Of a stretch of 64,000 nucleotides of DNA, positions 7,735 through 16,583 are shown piece by piece. Source of the DNA: DLAJ01 sp964655525 (lineage in GTDB: Bacteria; Bacillota; Clostridia; Lachnospirales; Lachnospiraceae); contig CAZZNE010000019.1 in the NCBI GenBank assembly GCA_964655525.1, positions 1 to 64,000 on the forward strand, in the 5' to 3' direction. How positions within the stretch are numbered: the stretch's first letter is position 1; every line of letters begins with the position of its first letter. The translations under genes and the position numbers were made by a program. The notes below the pieces were generated by a model. That model was not told the origin of the DNA. It saw only the letters and a list, made by a program, of their open reading frames with translations, and ran no database searches.

Positions 7735-8755
7735 CCCTGTCTACCGCAAAATCCTCCTTTGCAATGCTTCGAACATACCCCGCAAGCTCACTGTATAAAA
7801 GCCGCTCGAAGTCCATCTCGGCAAAATGGACGCTCGGCAGTTTCTTCTTTTTTGTTTTTTCCCGAATCCTGTCGTATTCCATAAAAGAAAGAAGCTGCTC
7901 GTATTCATAGAGCTTTGCCTGCGCAATAGCGTCCGCCCCTTCGATCGTATAGATCACGTCGCACTCCTCCAAAACCTGAAACATTCCCTGTATCTGTTCC
8001 GTGACATCCAGCACCAGATACGAAAACCGCCCGTCCTTCCTGATCTCCTGCAAAAGCTTCAGCCACTGTTCTTTTGTGACAGCCGCAAGGTCTATGAATG
8101 CGGAGGCCGGCGGAATATACTCAAGCCTGCCGATCGTATTGATCATGCATTCCAGCAGTCTTACATACGATTCTCCTTCTTCTTTTGCCAAAAACATCAG
8201 ATCGGTGATGTCCGGCTTTAACTCCCTGCCCAGCAGGCTGCGAAATCCCGAATACCCCTCCATATTGATGTAGAGCGTCCGTTCCTCTGCCGCAAGAACC
8301 TGCCCGAGCAGAATTGAAAAACTTGTCTGCATGCTCCGCCTGATCGGTGTGTATACCCCGATGATCTTTGTGCCCGCAATATTTTTCAGACTCCTGTCAT
8401 TTCTGCCGAGCTCCTCCCCCAGCTCTGCAAGGATCGCGCGCATAATATTCCCTGCCTGCTGATACCTGTAAATCGTAGTGATGCGCGACGCGCCGCATTC
8501 CTCTTTTTCTTTTTGTTTTCGCAGCAAAAACAGTCTCTTATAAGCCGGCAGTCCGCCCTCAGAAAGCTCCGAATAGATTTCCTCCGATAAAAGAAGATAC
8601 TGCGGGCAAATATCCGACATGCATTTCATCAATTGCGCCGTATCCGAAAAAAACAAGATGCGGAGCGGAAACGCCTTCTGCTGTTCCAAATAAGCGGCAA
8701 GCCTGCTGCCATAGTGAATGTTCCCGTCGCACAGAGCCAATACCTCCTGTGCCAT
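7730..8755 (-). CDS. TadZ/CpaE-like protein with degenerate P-loop
   Basis: The 341-residue protein is the first gene of the Tad operon. Residues 1-60 look like a receiver-like alpha/beta domain (LALCDGNIHYGSRLAAYLEQ, LRILFFSD, CPQYLLLSEE). Residues 130-340 fit the MinD/ParA-like ATPase fold seen in TadZ and CpaE. The strand KIIGVYTPIRRSMQTSFSILL occupies the P-loop position, but the KGGxGKT lysines and glycines are missing, so ATP binding is doubtful. TadZ proteins place the secretion machine in the cell, often at a pole. SD AAAGGAGGCGTA precedes the ATG. The identity rests on operon position and fold pattern rather than on strong motifs. Confidence 0.65.
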   Translation of the reverse strand: MAQEVLALCDGNIHYGSRLAAYLEQQKAFPLRILFFSDTAQLMKCMSDICPQYLLLSEEIYSELSEGGLPAYKRLFLLRKQKEKEECGASRITTIYRYQQAGNIMRAILAELGEELGRNDRSLKNIAGTKIIGVYTPIRRSMQTSFSILLGQVLAAEERTLYINMEGYSGFRSLLGRELKPDITDLMFLAKEEGESYVRLLECMINTIGRLEYIPPASAFIDLAAVTKEQWLKLLQEIRKDGRFSYLVLDVTEQIQGMFQVLEECDVIYTIEGADAIAQAKLYEYEQLLSFMEYDRIREKTKKKKLPSVHFAEMDFERLLYSELAGYVRSIAKEDFAVDRG

Positions 8756-8891
8756 TACGCCTCCTTTTCCCTAAATTCCTACATTTTGTGAATGTTTCCC
8801 GATACGGGAAAGAATGATCGGTCTGCGAACGCAGACCTCTTAGAAATCGGTGTGCCCTGATCGGATAACGCACCGCCGATTGGTAAAACTG

Positions 8892-8920
8892 ATTATAATA
8901 TGCCGTTTTTCATTTGTCCA
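8892..8920 (-). promoter_or_regulatory. candidate sigma-A promoter of the Tad operon
   Basis: On the minus strand, TGGACA (8915-8920) and TATAAT (8892-8897) are separated by 17 bases. The roughly 130-base leader that follows contains two perfect small hairpins, GGTCTGCG-TT-CGCAGACC and TTTCCCG-TAT-CGGGAAA, before the TadZ-like ATG at 8755. Confidence 0.65.
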
Positions 8921-8956
8921 TATCAAAATCGATGATTTTTGAAGTTTGGCTATTTT

Positions 8957-9238
8957 TCACAATAAACTGATGATTTTTATGGCATAAAGAGCAATCAGCC
9001 CGGGCAGGCCGAGAAGACCGGACGCCAAAAGCGTATACGGATTCACGCCGATCGTCCCTTGATATTGAAAATGCAGCATCACATAATTGACAACATAAAT
9101 GCACACAAGACCGCACAGTGCGCGCAGGACAAATCCGATCATAATTTCCGTGCGTTTTCCGCGCAGCACGATCATCAGCAGAACCCCGCACATCAACACG
9201 ATCATCAGCATTCCCTGTCCACTTGTTATTTCCGTCAT
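8957..9238 (-). CDS. BofA-family membrane protein
   Basis: The 93-residue protein has two to three membrane helices and ends in the BofA signature GVNPYTLLASGLLGLPGLIALYAI. In Bacillus subtilis, BofA holds back processing of pro-sigma-K by SpoIVFB in the forespore membrane. Homologues are widespread in Clostridia, also where the role is unproven. The ATG at 9238 follows GGAGGGACGCAG; an upstream ATG at 9277 would add 13 residues without a good site. It is divergent from the DUF2508 gene; in B. subtilis yaaL (DUF2508) and bofA are neighbours in the same direction, so the pairing is kept but rearranged here. Confidence 0.85.
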   Translation of the reverse strand: MTEITSGQGMLMIVLMCGVLLMIVLRGKRTEIMIGFVLRALCGLVCIYVVNYVMLHFQYQGTIGVNPYTLLASGLLGLPGLIALYAIKIISLL

Positions 9239-9392
9239 CTGCGTCCCTCCGTTTAAAAAAGTCTGCTGCGTATTCATCCTGCCGGATTTCCTATCGCGTA
9301 AAAATCAGCCGCAACGTCACCCTTAAACTCTGTCCCCATCTAAGAATATGCTTAAATTTGGTAAATCATGAATAAACAGGAACGGACCTGCT

Positions 9393-9398
9393 TATAAT
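9393..9398 (+). promoter_or_regulatory. candidate -10 box of the DUF2508 gene
   Basis: A perfect TATAAT stands 27 bases before the start codon. No convincing -35 hexamer is visible at the right spacing, so the promoter call is tentative. Confidence 0.4.
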
Positions 9399-9425
9399 GA
9401 AACAGATAGAAAGGTGTGGTGGTGC

Positions 9426-9722
9426 ATGAAAATCCAATATAGCCAGTCCTACTATGAGGATACAGGGAAAAATACGATTTTAGATGCTATCGCAAAAACA
9501 CGATTCGCATTAGAGAGCGCCTATGCGGGCTTTGACAACGCAACCGATCCCGATCTGATCGACTGCTACATCTATGAGGTCAATTCGCTGCTGAAACGGT
9601 ATCGTTTTCTCTATCATCAGGCTCAGGAGCTTCATCTGTTCCCTGCGGGAGAAACCATCCCCACGCCGGAGTCGATCACGGTTCCGCTCATACCCGTGAT
9701 GCAGGACGGTATTTTCACATAA
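9426..9722 (+). CDS. DUF2508 family protein (YaaL-like)
   Basis: The 98-residue soluble protein matches the DUF2508 pattern: ILDAIAKTRFALESAYAGF, then DPDLIDCYIYEVNSLLKRYRFL. YaaL-type proteins are small helical proteins of unknown function that neighbour recR or bofA in many Firmicutes. The ATG at 9426 is preceded by AAGGTG and GGTGG; an in-frame GTG lies 12 bases upstream. A strong bidirectional terminator follows immediately. It is transcribed away from bofA and towards fliS. Confidence 0.8.
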   Translation: MKIQYSQSYYEDTGKNTILDAIAKTRFALESAYAGFDNATDPDLIDCYIYEVNSLLKRYRFLYHQAQELHLFPAGETIPTPESITVPLIPVMQDGIFT

Positions 9723-9723
9723 A

Positions 9724-9753
9724 AAAAGATTGGCGCGCATGCGCCAATCTTTT
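9724..9753. terminator. bidirectional terminator between DUF2508 gene and fliS
   Basis: AAAAGATTGGCGC (9724-9736) and GCGCCAATCTTTT (9741-9753) form a perfect 13-pair stem with a GCAT loop and A/T flanks, so it can stop transcripts from both convergent genes. Confidence 0.9.
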
Positions 9754-9754
9754 C

Positions 9755-10213
9755 TCACGCGAGAAACCCTCTTCCTTTTTCATCGTTTCCAATATTGACA
9801 TTTATGTCATTTTTCCCGTAAGTATATCCGGCATACACTTCCTGCGCATTGTGCACGAGCGGCGGACTATCGTCCGACTCGCTGATCTTCTGAAATTCAT
9901 CATGCAGCCTTCTTATAATGGACTCCGCCTCCGTGAGCGGCTCTTTCCGCCCTCCCGCTGCAGCCTGCACGAACAGCTTATTCACATGAATATAAAGATG
10001 AAGAAGCTGCCTTGCCGGCTCATAATCAAAATTCAGAGACTCTTTCAACTCATCGACGCATGCCCTTGCCCTTGCAATATTTTCCGCTCTGTCCACATCC
10101 TCTAACGCATCTTTCAAATAAACAAGGCACATTTCATAAATGATCACGGTCAGCTCGGAACGGTTTGCCTGCGCGATCCGCAGGGTAAAATCCTTTTTTA
10201 ACGTATCCTGCAT
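9755..10213 (-). CDS. fliS: flagellar export chaperone FliS-like protein
   Basis: The 152-residue helical protein has the FliS pattern: NRSELTVIIYEMCLVYLKDALEDV, a central KESLNFDYEPARQLLHLYIHVNKLFVQA, and a third helix with ESIIRRLHDEFQKI. FliS binds the C-terminal D0 region of flagellin in the cytoplasm and prevents early polymerisation. It lies 17 bases after the flagellin gene in the same operon, with AAGGGG before its ATG. The C-terminal tail (about residues 120-152, Gly/Asn/Asp-rich) is longer than in many FliS proteins. Confidence 0.8.
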   Translation of the reverse strand: MQDTLKKDFTLRIAQANRSELTVIIYEMCLVYLKDALEDVDRAENIARARACVDELKESLNFDYEPARQLLHLYIHVNKLFVQAAAGGRKEPLTEAESIIRRLHDEFQKISESDDSPPLVHNAQEVYAGYTYGKNDINVNIGNDEKGRGFLA

Positions 10214-10230
10214 CTATTAAGCCCCTTCCT

Positions 10231-11367
10231 TTACTGTAACAGCTGAAGCGCCTGCTCGGGCTGACTGTTCGCCTGCGACAGCATGCTCGTTCCCGCCTGC
10301 ACGAGAACCTGCTGGATCGTATAATCGACCATCTCTTCCGACATATCGAGGTCAGTAATTCTGGAAATAGCCGCCGTCATATTCTCGGTTGTGGCATCGA
10401 CGCTCGCTCCCGCATGCTCAAGCCGGTTTTGATACGCTCCGATGCGGGCGCGGATCAACGATACCTTATCAATTCCTTCATCAATCGCCGTCAAAGCCTC
10501 CCGCGCCTTTGCCTGTGTCGTGATCTCAACATCTTCGATTCCGAGTGTTTTTAAGGACACCGTCGGCAGTCTCATATCAAGAAGCTGTCCCTCGTTTACG
10601 CCGACCTGCACCGCGTATCCGCCGATTCCCATAAGGTCTAACACTACTTTATTGTCCGCTGGGGCGTTTTTCTCATAGAGCTCTTTATCAATCTCAAATG
10701 TAAAGGATTTTCCCTTATCATCCGTGATCGTGACTTTATTGCCGTCCGCCGTTACATTGGCTTCCCTCATAAATTGCTGGCTGCCCGCCTGCGCATCCGC
10801 ACTTACCAAGGTTACCTCTGCGTTCTTAACAGGTTCCGTTGTCTCGTCACCGACCGCATTAATCTCTAGCGTATACTTTCCAAGCGGCATCGCGTCAGAA
10901 TACTCCGTCACACTCACTCCAAGCGTATCTGCATAACCGCGCAGATCAAAGGTTCCGTCAAGAAGCGTCATATCGTTAAAATCCGTCTGTGTCGCAATTC
11001 TCGTGACCTCTTCCTTTAACAGCTTCATCTCACTTTCAATCGCGCATCTATCCGTAGACGTATTCGTTCCGTTTGCCGCCTTCATTGCCAGTTCCTTCAT
11101 TCTCTGGAACATATCATGCACTTCGGCAAGCGTTCCGTCAGCCGTCTCGCACACGGAGATTCCGTTTGTGATGTTATCTCCCGCCTGCGTGAGTCCTCTG
11201 ATCTGTAAACGCATTTTCTTACTGATTGCCATGTTTGCAGGATTGTCCTTTGCCTGATTAAGCTTATAGCCGGAGGAAAGACGCTGTGTCGATGCCGACA
11301 ATTTTGCCTCGTTTCTCTTTAACGCCCTCTGGGCTCCCATCGCCTGCAAATTATAATTTATCTTCAT
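10231..11367 (-). CDS. flagellin
   Basis: The 378-residue protein has the conserved D0/D1 ends: QRLSSGYKLNQAKDNPANMAI near residue 30 and a C-terminus ending AGTSMLSQANSQPEQALQLLQ. The middle (about 150-270) is a short variable D2-like region. It is the filament subunit exported by the flagellar type III apparatus and chaperoned by the FliS encoded next. AAAGGAG stands 11 bases before the ATG, which overlaps the stop of the DUF6240-type gene (ATGA). This coupling to the upstream gene is unusual for an abundant filament protein. Translation may also start from independent ribosomes, given the strong site. Confidence 0.95.
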   Translation of the reverse strand: MKINYNLQAMGAQRALKRNEAKLSASTQRLSSGYKLNQAKDNPANMAISKKMRLQIRGLTQAGDNITNGISVCETADGTLAEVHDMFQRMKELAMKAANGTNTSTDRCAIESEMKLLKEEVTRIATQTDFNDMTLLDGTFDLRGYADTLGVSVTEYSDAMPLGKYTLEINAVGDETTEPVKNAEVTLVSADAQAGSQQFMREANVTADGNKVTITDDKGKSFTFEIDKELYEKNAPADNKVVLDLMGIGGYAVQVGVNEGQLLDMRLPTVSLKTLGIEDVEITTQAKAREALTAIDEGIDKVSLIRARIGAYQNRLEHAGASVDATTENMTAAISRITDLDMSEEMVDYTIQQVLVQAGTSMLSQANSQPEQALQLLQ

Positions 11368-14300
11368 ATCTCGTTTGACTCCTTTCTGCTGACTGCTGTA
11401 TCCTGCATTGCCGCGACGAAGCTCTTCGCCACCGTATAAAGAACGGATGTGCGGACATGCTCTTGTTCTTTTTGTGTTGTACTGCGACTGACAATATTGT
11501 CAGGATTTACTTCACTGCTATATATGGAATGAAACTCCTGCAAACTCAGGCCCTCGCCTGCAAGCTGCTCTCTGAAACGATCCTCCAGCGCCTGCAACGC
11601 CTGTTCCCCGCCGCGGGAGCTGTAGGCCAGATAGCCGGATACAGATGACGTAGATGTCATTTCCAACTCCATGCCCGCCTTGCCGAAGCGCTCATGTTCC
11701 ATAGCAACTGCAACGCGCCCCTGTGTGCCTTCTTCGTGCTTGATCTTAATATCAAGCGCTGTCACCTGCCCGTCGATCTCTACCGGAATGCGATACTGCT
11801 CCTCGCGCACCATGCCCGCCGCAAGTGATAACTGCTTGCCGATCAGCTGATATGCTTTCACATCCACATAGGTTCCGTCCACAAAGCTCTGTTTCGTCAA
11901 AAGCTCCATACCCGCCTCTGTAAACGCCCGGTATGCCTCGCCCGCTGTCCCGGCATCCGTCAGACTGTTCCTCAAGTCCTCGGCCGCCTGTAGGAATTTC
12001 TCCTGCGTTTCCCTCGGCACCTTCGCATGCATCGTCTCATCCGCCAGCTCATACAATTTGGCAAACGCCCCGCCCCGGCGGTTCCTCATCGCCTGCGCCG
12101 CCATCAGATGATCTACGCTGACGGGCTGCTTTCCATCTAAAAGATAACGGATATGCTCCTCTCCGACCTGTGCGGCTTCGCGGATCTCAGTAAGCTGCTC
12201 CTTCTGATACTGCCGCTCCTGCTTCTCGATCTCCTCTTTGACGTCATCGCCTGCCTGCACCTCGCGAAGTTTTTGCAGCAGCTGTTCCATGGTCGGGTTC
12301 TCATTTAAGTCCATCTCATGAAGCGCCGCCGGTTCCAGCGAATCGTAAATGCTCCTGCACACCTGCTCCTCATACGCGCTCATGATCTGTTCATCAATGG
12401 TAATGTCCGTCCTCGCGATCTCACGTAACGCGCCGTAATGGTCGCTTACCTCCAGATCGAATCCCTTATGTTTTCCCGTGCGGACTGCTGATAATAAATT
12501 TCGCATCGTCAACTCAGCGTTCTGATTGACAAGGCTTCCAATGACAGCACCGTCACTTTTTTCTATCTGGCGGAAAAGACGATAAATTCCAATATAGGAT
12601 TCCTTCTCCTCCTGCGTGATCTCGTCCGTCCGCTCCAGCTTATATAAGTATTCACTGAACTTTTCCTGTTCCGCCGTCCCCTTGTCTGCGTTGTCCAAAT
12701 AATTCTCCAGCTCTGACACGGACATGGTCAGCGGATTTTTCCCTTCGCGGATCATGTTAAGGACTGACGCCGGCGTCAGCTTATCGACTACACGCTGCAT
12801 GCTCATATCCGCCGCTTTCACGCTGTCGATATGCTCCTTTGTGATCTCCATCCGGTTATAACCGAGAATGCGCACCGCCCGGCGGTTTTCATCGCTTGTC
12901 TCAAGCCCCATATCACGCAGAATGTCGTCCACATTGCGGAATGCCTTCCGAATAGAATCGCCAAGGTCCCCCCGCGGCTGCGTCATCATTGTCTCATAAC
13001 GTTCGCCTGCCTGCTCATACGCGTTCCTTAACTGCTCTCCCTGCTCGGCCGCATGTCTTAAGTTCCATGTATCCTCCGCATCCGCGATTCTTCCGACAAG
13101 CGCCGCAGGCGCCATATACAGCTTTTCCCTCGCCTGTACTGTCTCGGTAAAGAGGCTTTCGCGCGTCTCATTCTCCGCCGCGCTCACGCCGCCAAACAGC
13201 TTCTGCCGTCTGTCATTCTCCGCCGCGCGCAGCTCCTCAACCAATTGTGACAGCTCTGTCGTATCAATTGCAAAGCCTCTTTTGATCAGACTGTAATTTG
13301 CCGTGATCGTCATTTGCAGTCGCAGCTCTTCCAACTGCCGCCTTGCGCTGATCTCTTCTATTGTATCGTTCCGCGCCGCTTCACCCGCCTGCGCGTCGAT
13401 CTCGTCCTGCGCCGCGCACAGATGCCGCAGATCCTGTTGTTCGCCGCGTCTTGCAACCTCTTTTACCGCCTCGTCGCTGATACGCTCAGCCTGTTCCTTC
13501 CAGTACGCCGCCTGCTGCCATGCGCTGCCCGCGCCCGTCACGTCCGCCTGTCCGGCATCTTTTCCGTCGGCGATCGCCGCTGCCGCCGCATGAATGACCT
13601 GCTCCTCACTGATCGGATAGGACAGCTCCTTTAACCTTGCCAGTCGGTTTAAGCTTTCTCCTGTCAACGGCACGCCTTCTTCGATCAGGAATCTTGCCTG
13701 CGCGATGCTCTGCTCATTTACCGCAAGCCCTGCCTGCCGGATCACACTCTCAATCTGCTCATTCAGCGCATCCCAGTCATACTCCTGCGCGCGCTTCGCA
13801 TAATAGCCGCTTCCGTTCTGGTCATAATAGCCATAGCTCTGCCGGCTGCCGTCCGCCGTGCCGCTGTGCTGCGCACGGTAAAGATCATCCACCGTCGGTT
13901 CCATTTCCTGCCGCACAAGATAGGTGACCGTTCCGTCTGCCGGCTCTGTCAGATCCCTACTCTTTTCGACCGTTTTCATTACATCCCGCACATTTTCCTC
14001 TGTGACAGGAATGTCATTTTCATGAAACGCCCGCACGATCTCCTGCGCTCTCGCCGCATTGCCGGTAATCTCTTCAAGCATCTCCGGCTCAAGATCGTCA
14101 TTATATCCCTTTATGATTTTTCCCGCTTCTGCAAGGGTCGCCTTGATCTCATCCACAACGGTGACCGCCGTTTCCACGTCGGTTTCACACGGTTTGTAGC
14201 CGTCCTCGGTCAGCTTCGCATAATCCTCCTCAGACATAGAATTGGACATCACGGTGAGATACTGACTCTGCAACGCCGCCTCCGTCGTCATTGCATCGCA

Positions 14301-14489
14301 CACGATGTCTTCTGTGGTCCTTCCATGACCTGCATAAGCCGAGTTATCCGTAACTGCACCAGAAATGTCCAATGTATAACCGCTTTTGACATCCGTCTCG
14401 GACGTCTTTGCGGTACCGTATGAAATTGTCCTGCCGTTGTCTATGACGTTTCCCTGCCCGATTCCTTCAAGCTGTACGTTCATAGCCAC
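11364..14489 (-). CDS. DUF6240-type large protein, possible hook-length-control-like C-terminus
   Basis: The 1041-residue cytoplasmic-type protein has no signal peptide or membrane helix. It consists mostly of Glu/Ala-rich helical repeats. Several segments recur with a shared pattern, a short helix followed by IPVTEENV, VPLTGESLN, YPISEEQV or ITKEHIDS. The C-terminus (about 930-1010: IPVEIDGQVTALDIKIKHEE, then AYSSRGGEQALQALEDRFREQLAGEGLSLQEF) resembles the FliK/Flg_hook fold. I recall similar genes as DUF6240 next to flagellin in Lachnospiraceae. A role in flagellar assembly or hook length is inferred from context. It is the first gene of the flagellin operon; its stop overlaps the flagellin start. 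Confidence 0.65.
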   Translation of the reverse strand: MAMNVQLEGIGQGNVIDNGRTISYGTAKTSETDVKSGYTLDISGAVTDNSAYAGHGRTTEDIVCDAMTTEAALQSQYLTVMSNSMSEEDYAKLTEDGYKPCETDVETAVTVVDEIKATLAEAGKIIKGYNDDLEPEMLEEITGNAARAQEIVRAFHENDIPVTEENVRDVMKTVEKSRDLTEPADGTVTYLVRQEMEPTVDDLYRAQHSGTADGSRQSYGYYDQNGSGYYAKRAQEYDWDALNEQIESVIRQAGLAVNEQSIAQARFLIEEGVPLTGESLNRLARLKELSYPISEEQVIHAAAAAIADGKDAGQADVTGAGSAWQQAAYWKEQAERISDEAVKEVARRGEQQDLRHLCAAQDEIDAQAGEAARNDTIEEISARRQLEELRLQMTITANYSLIKRGFAIDTTELSQLVEELRAAENDRRQKLFGGVSAAENETRESLFTETVQAREKLYMAPAALVGRIADAEDTWNLRHAAEQGEQLRNAYEQAGERYETMMTQPRGDLGDSIRKAFRNVDDILRDMGLETSDENRRAVRILGYNRMEITKEHIDSVKAADMSMQRVVDKLTPASVLNMIREGKNPLTMSVSELENYLDNADKGTAEQEKFSEYLYKLERTDEITQEEKESYIGIYRLFRQIEKSDGAVIGSLVNQNAELTMRNLLSAVRTGKHKGFDLEVSDHYGALREIARTDITIDEQIMSAYEEQVCRSIYDSLEPAALHEMDLNENPTMEQLLQKLREVQAGDDVKEEIEKQERQYQKEQLTEIREAAQVGEEHIRYLLDGKQPVSVDHLMAAQAMRNRRGGAFAKLYELADETMHAKVPRETQEKFLQAAEDLRNSLTDAGTAGEAYRAFTEAGMELLTKQSFVDGTYVDVKAYQLIGKQLSLAAGMVREEQYRIPVEIDGQVTALDIKIKHEEGTQGRVAVAMEHERFGKAGMELEMTSTSSVSGYLAYSSRGGEQALQALEDRFREQLAGEGLSLQEFHSIYSSEVNPDNIVSRSTTQKEQEHVRTSVLYTVAKSFVAAMQDTAVSRKESNEI

Positions 14490-14504
14490 TCCGTCTCCAA
14501 TTTA

Positions 14505-14540
14505 ATAAAAGGTGAACGCATCCTTACGTTCACCTTTTAT
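14505..14540. terminator. terminator downstream of glgB
   Basis: ATAAAAGGTGAACG (14505-14518) pairs fully with CGTTCACCTTTTAT (14527-14540). On the minus strand it ends in a T-rich run and would stop the glgB transcript just before the flagellin operon. Confidence 0.85.
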
Positions 14541-14566
14541 TTCGGTTTATTCTGATTATTTCTTTA
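14539..14566 (-). promoter_or_regulatory. possible sigma-28 type promoter of the flagellin operon
   Basis: On the minus strand TAAA (14563-14566) is followed after 17 bases by CCGAAAT (14539-14545), close to the flagellar consensus TAAA-N15/16-CCGATAT. Spacing and one base deviate, so this is weak; it also lies just upstream of the terminator stem. Confidence 0.3.
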
Positions 14567-14594
14567 CCCTGCGGCCGACATTTTGTGAATTTAC

Positions 14595-16571
14595 CTAAAA
14601 AACAAAGATTGCCGCACCATACGGAGGAAGTGAAAATGAGATCGAATAATCCCTGCTGTCACAAGGGATCGCCTCCGCCTTGATCTCCGCCGGTATCACT
14701 CCGCCGTTTCCGCCAAAACGCGTATCATCACTGTTTAAAAGCAGCTTATATTTTTTCTTTTGCGGCACGCCAATGCGGAAATCCTCACGCCGCATCGGTG
14801 TCATGTTCAGCACGAACAGCAGACGGTTTTTACCCGTGCTGCTTTTTCTGAAAAAGCTGTAAATGCTCCTGTCACCGTCATTGGCATTGATCCACTCAAA
14901 TCCGGCCCAGTCGTGATCGATCTCATATAAGCAGGGATACTTGCGATACAGCTTCAAAAGCTCCTTCATGTACTCCTGCATCCCCTTATTTAACGGATTC
15001 TCAAGCAGATACCAGTCAAGCTCTCTCGCCTCGCTCCACTCGCGCTCCTGTGCAAATTCCTGTCCCATAAAGAGCAGTTTCTTTCCCGCGTGTCCGAACA
15101 TATAGGAATAACCGACGCGGAGATTTGCATATTTGTCAACCTGATAGCCCGGCATTTTATTTACCATGGAGCATTTCAGATGAACGACCTCATCATGCGA
15201 AAGAGGCAGGATGTATTTCTCCGAGCTGTTATAGCTCATCGCAAACGTCATCTTATGATGATTATTTTTACGGAAAAGAGGATCGAGCTTCATATAATCG
15301 CAAAAATCATGCATCCAGCCCATATTCCACTTAAACGTAAAGCCAAGCCCGTCGTCCTCCGGCGCCGCCGTCACCTTCGGCCATGCCGTAGATTCCTCCG
15401 CGATCGTGATCGCGCCGTTGTTTAAGCCTTTGACAACAGAATTGAGATGCTTGAAAAATTCGATCGCATCCAGATTCTCATGACCGCCGTACCGATTCGG
15501 TACCCAGTTTCCGTTACTCTTGCCGTAATCCAAATACAGCATGGAAGCAACCGCATCCACACGCAGACCGTCCACATGAAATTCTTTGATCCAGAACAAC
15601 GCGTTGGCGATCAGGAAATTGCGCACCTCATTTTGTGCATAGTTAAAGATTTTGGTTCCCCAGTCGGGATGTTCCCCCATCCGCGGATCGGGATGCTCAT
15701 AGAGCGCCTGTCCGTCAAAATCCGCCAATCCGTGTGCATCTTTCGGGAAATGCGCAGGAACCCAGTCCAGGATCACGCCGATCTTATTGCGGTGCAGGGT
15801 ATTGATCAGATATTGGAAATCCTCCGGCGTCCCGTAGCGGGCAGTCGGCGCATAATACCCCGTCACCTGATAGCCCCATGAACCGTCGAACGGATGCTCC
15901 GCAATTCCCATCAGTTCCACATGCGTATATTTCATTTCTTTGAGATAATCCACAATACGGTCGGCAAATTCACGGTAATTGTAAAAACCGTCAGGCGTCC
16001 CGTCCGGATGCTTCATAAAGGAACCGATATGGCACTCATAAACCGCCATCGGCTCTTTGTAATGATCTTTCTGCGCACGCTCCTCCATCCATGCGCCGTC
16101 CGTCCATTTGAACCTGGTAAGATCGGCGATCACCGATGCCGTACCCGGCCTTAACTCCGCATGGTTTGCATAGGGATCCGCTTTGTAAAGCTTTCTTCCG
16201 TCATGCGTATAAATGAGGAACTTATACATGTCCCCCACCTTTGCCTCCGGAACAAATAACGCATAAATACCAATATCGCCAAGCCTCTCCATGCAGTACG
16301 CGTCTTCATTCCATCCGTTAAAGCTTCCGAAGACATGCACACTCGCCGCATGAGGCGCCCACACGCCGAAAAACACCCCCGTCTTTCCGTCCTTTACGCA
16401 TGGATGAGCACCAAGCTTCTTGTAAATATCATAGTGTGTCCCCTGCCCGAATACAAACATGTCCGCATCGGAAATAAATACGCTGTCCGCATCCGCCTGC
16501 TGCAGCATGTCCCGCACGCTTTTTTCGGATGCACCTGCGTTCTTTGCGGCAGCCGATTTTTTTTCTGCCAT
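14595..16571 (-). CDS. glgB: 1,4-alpha-glucan branching enzyme
   Basis: The 658-residue GH13 enzyme has an N-terminal CBM48 domain (about 65-150, GVWAPHAASVHVFGSFNGW) and then the catalytic barrel: DWVPAHFPKD (269-278), VDGLRVDAVAS with the nucleophile Asp339, the acid/base Glu392 in AEESTAW, and LSHDEVVH. A beta-sandwich C-terminus follows. It forms alpha-1,6 branches in glycogen in the cytoplasm. It lies 12 bases downstream of the large TPR/ATPase-like gene and is probably co-transcribed with it. The first 30 residues (Lys/Ala-rich) are an extension before the family core. Confidence 0.95.
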   Translation of the reverse strand: MAEKKSAAAKNAGASEKSVRDMLQQADADSVFISDADMFVFGQGTHYDIYKKLGAHPCVKDGKTGVFFGVWAPHAASVHVFGSFNGWNEDAYCMERLGDIGIYALFVPEAKVGDMYKFLIYTHDGRKLYKADPYANHAELRPGTASVIADLTRFKWTDGAWMEERAQKDHYKEPMAVYECHIGSFMKHPDGTPDGFYNYREFADRIVDYLKEMKYTHVELMGIAEHPFDGSWGYQVTGYYAPTARYGTPEDFQYLINTLHRNKIGVILDWVPAHFPKDAHGLADFDGQALYEHPDPRMGEHPDWGTKIFNYAQNEVRNFLIANALFWIKEFHVDGLRVDAVASMLYLDYGKSNGNWVPNRYGGHENLDAIEFFKHLNSVVKGLNNGAITIAEESTAWPKVTAAPEDDGLGFTFKWNMGWMHDFCDYMKLDPLFRKNNHHKMTFAMSYNSSEKYILPLSHDEVVHLKCSMVNKMPGYQVDKYANLRVGYSYMFGHAGKKLLFMGQEFAQEREWSEARELDWYLLENPLNKGMQEYMKELLKLYRKYPCLYEIDHDWAGFEWINANDGDRSIYSFFRKSSTGKNRLLFVLNMTPMRREDFRIGVPQKKKYKLLLNSDDTRFGGNGGVIPAEIKAEAIPCDSRDYSISFSLPPYGAAIFVF

Positions 16572-16583
16572 ACAAAATCCCCC

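Noticed and set aside
8781..8794. The short string ACATTTTGTGAAT, also near 14579 and, with a change, near 35836
   Set aside because: It recurs three times in intergenic DNA, but it is short, without symmetry and without fixed context; it may be chance or a remnant of a repeat.
8756..8890. Cyclic di-GMP riboswitch upstream of the Tad operon
   Set aside because: The location would be attractive, but the conserved aptamer strings are not seen; only simple hairpins are present.
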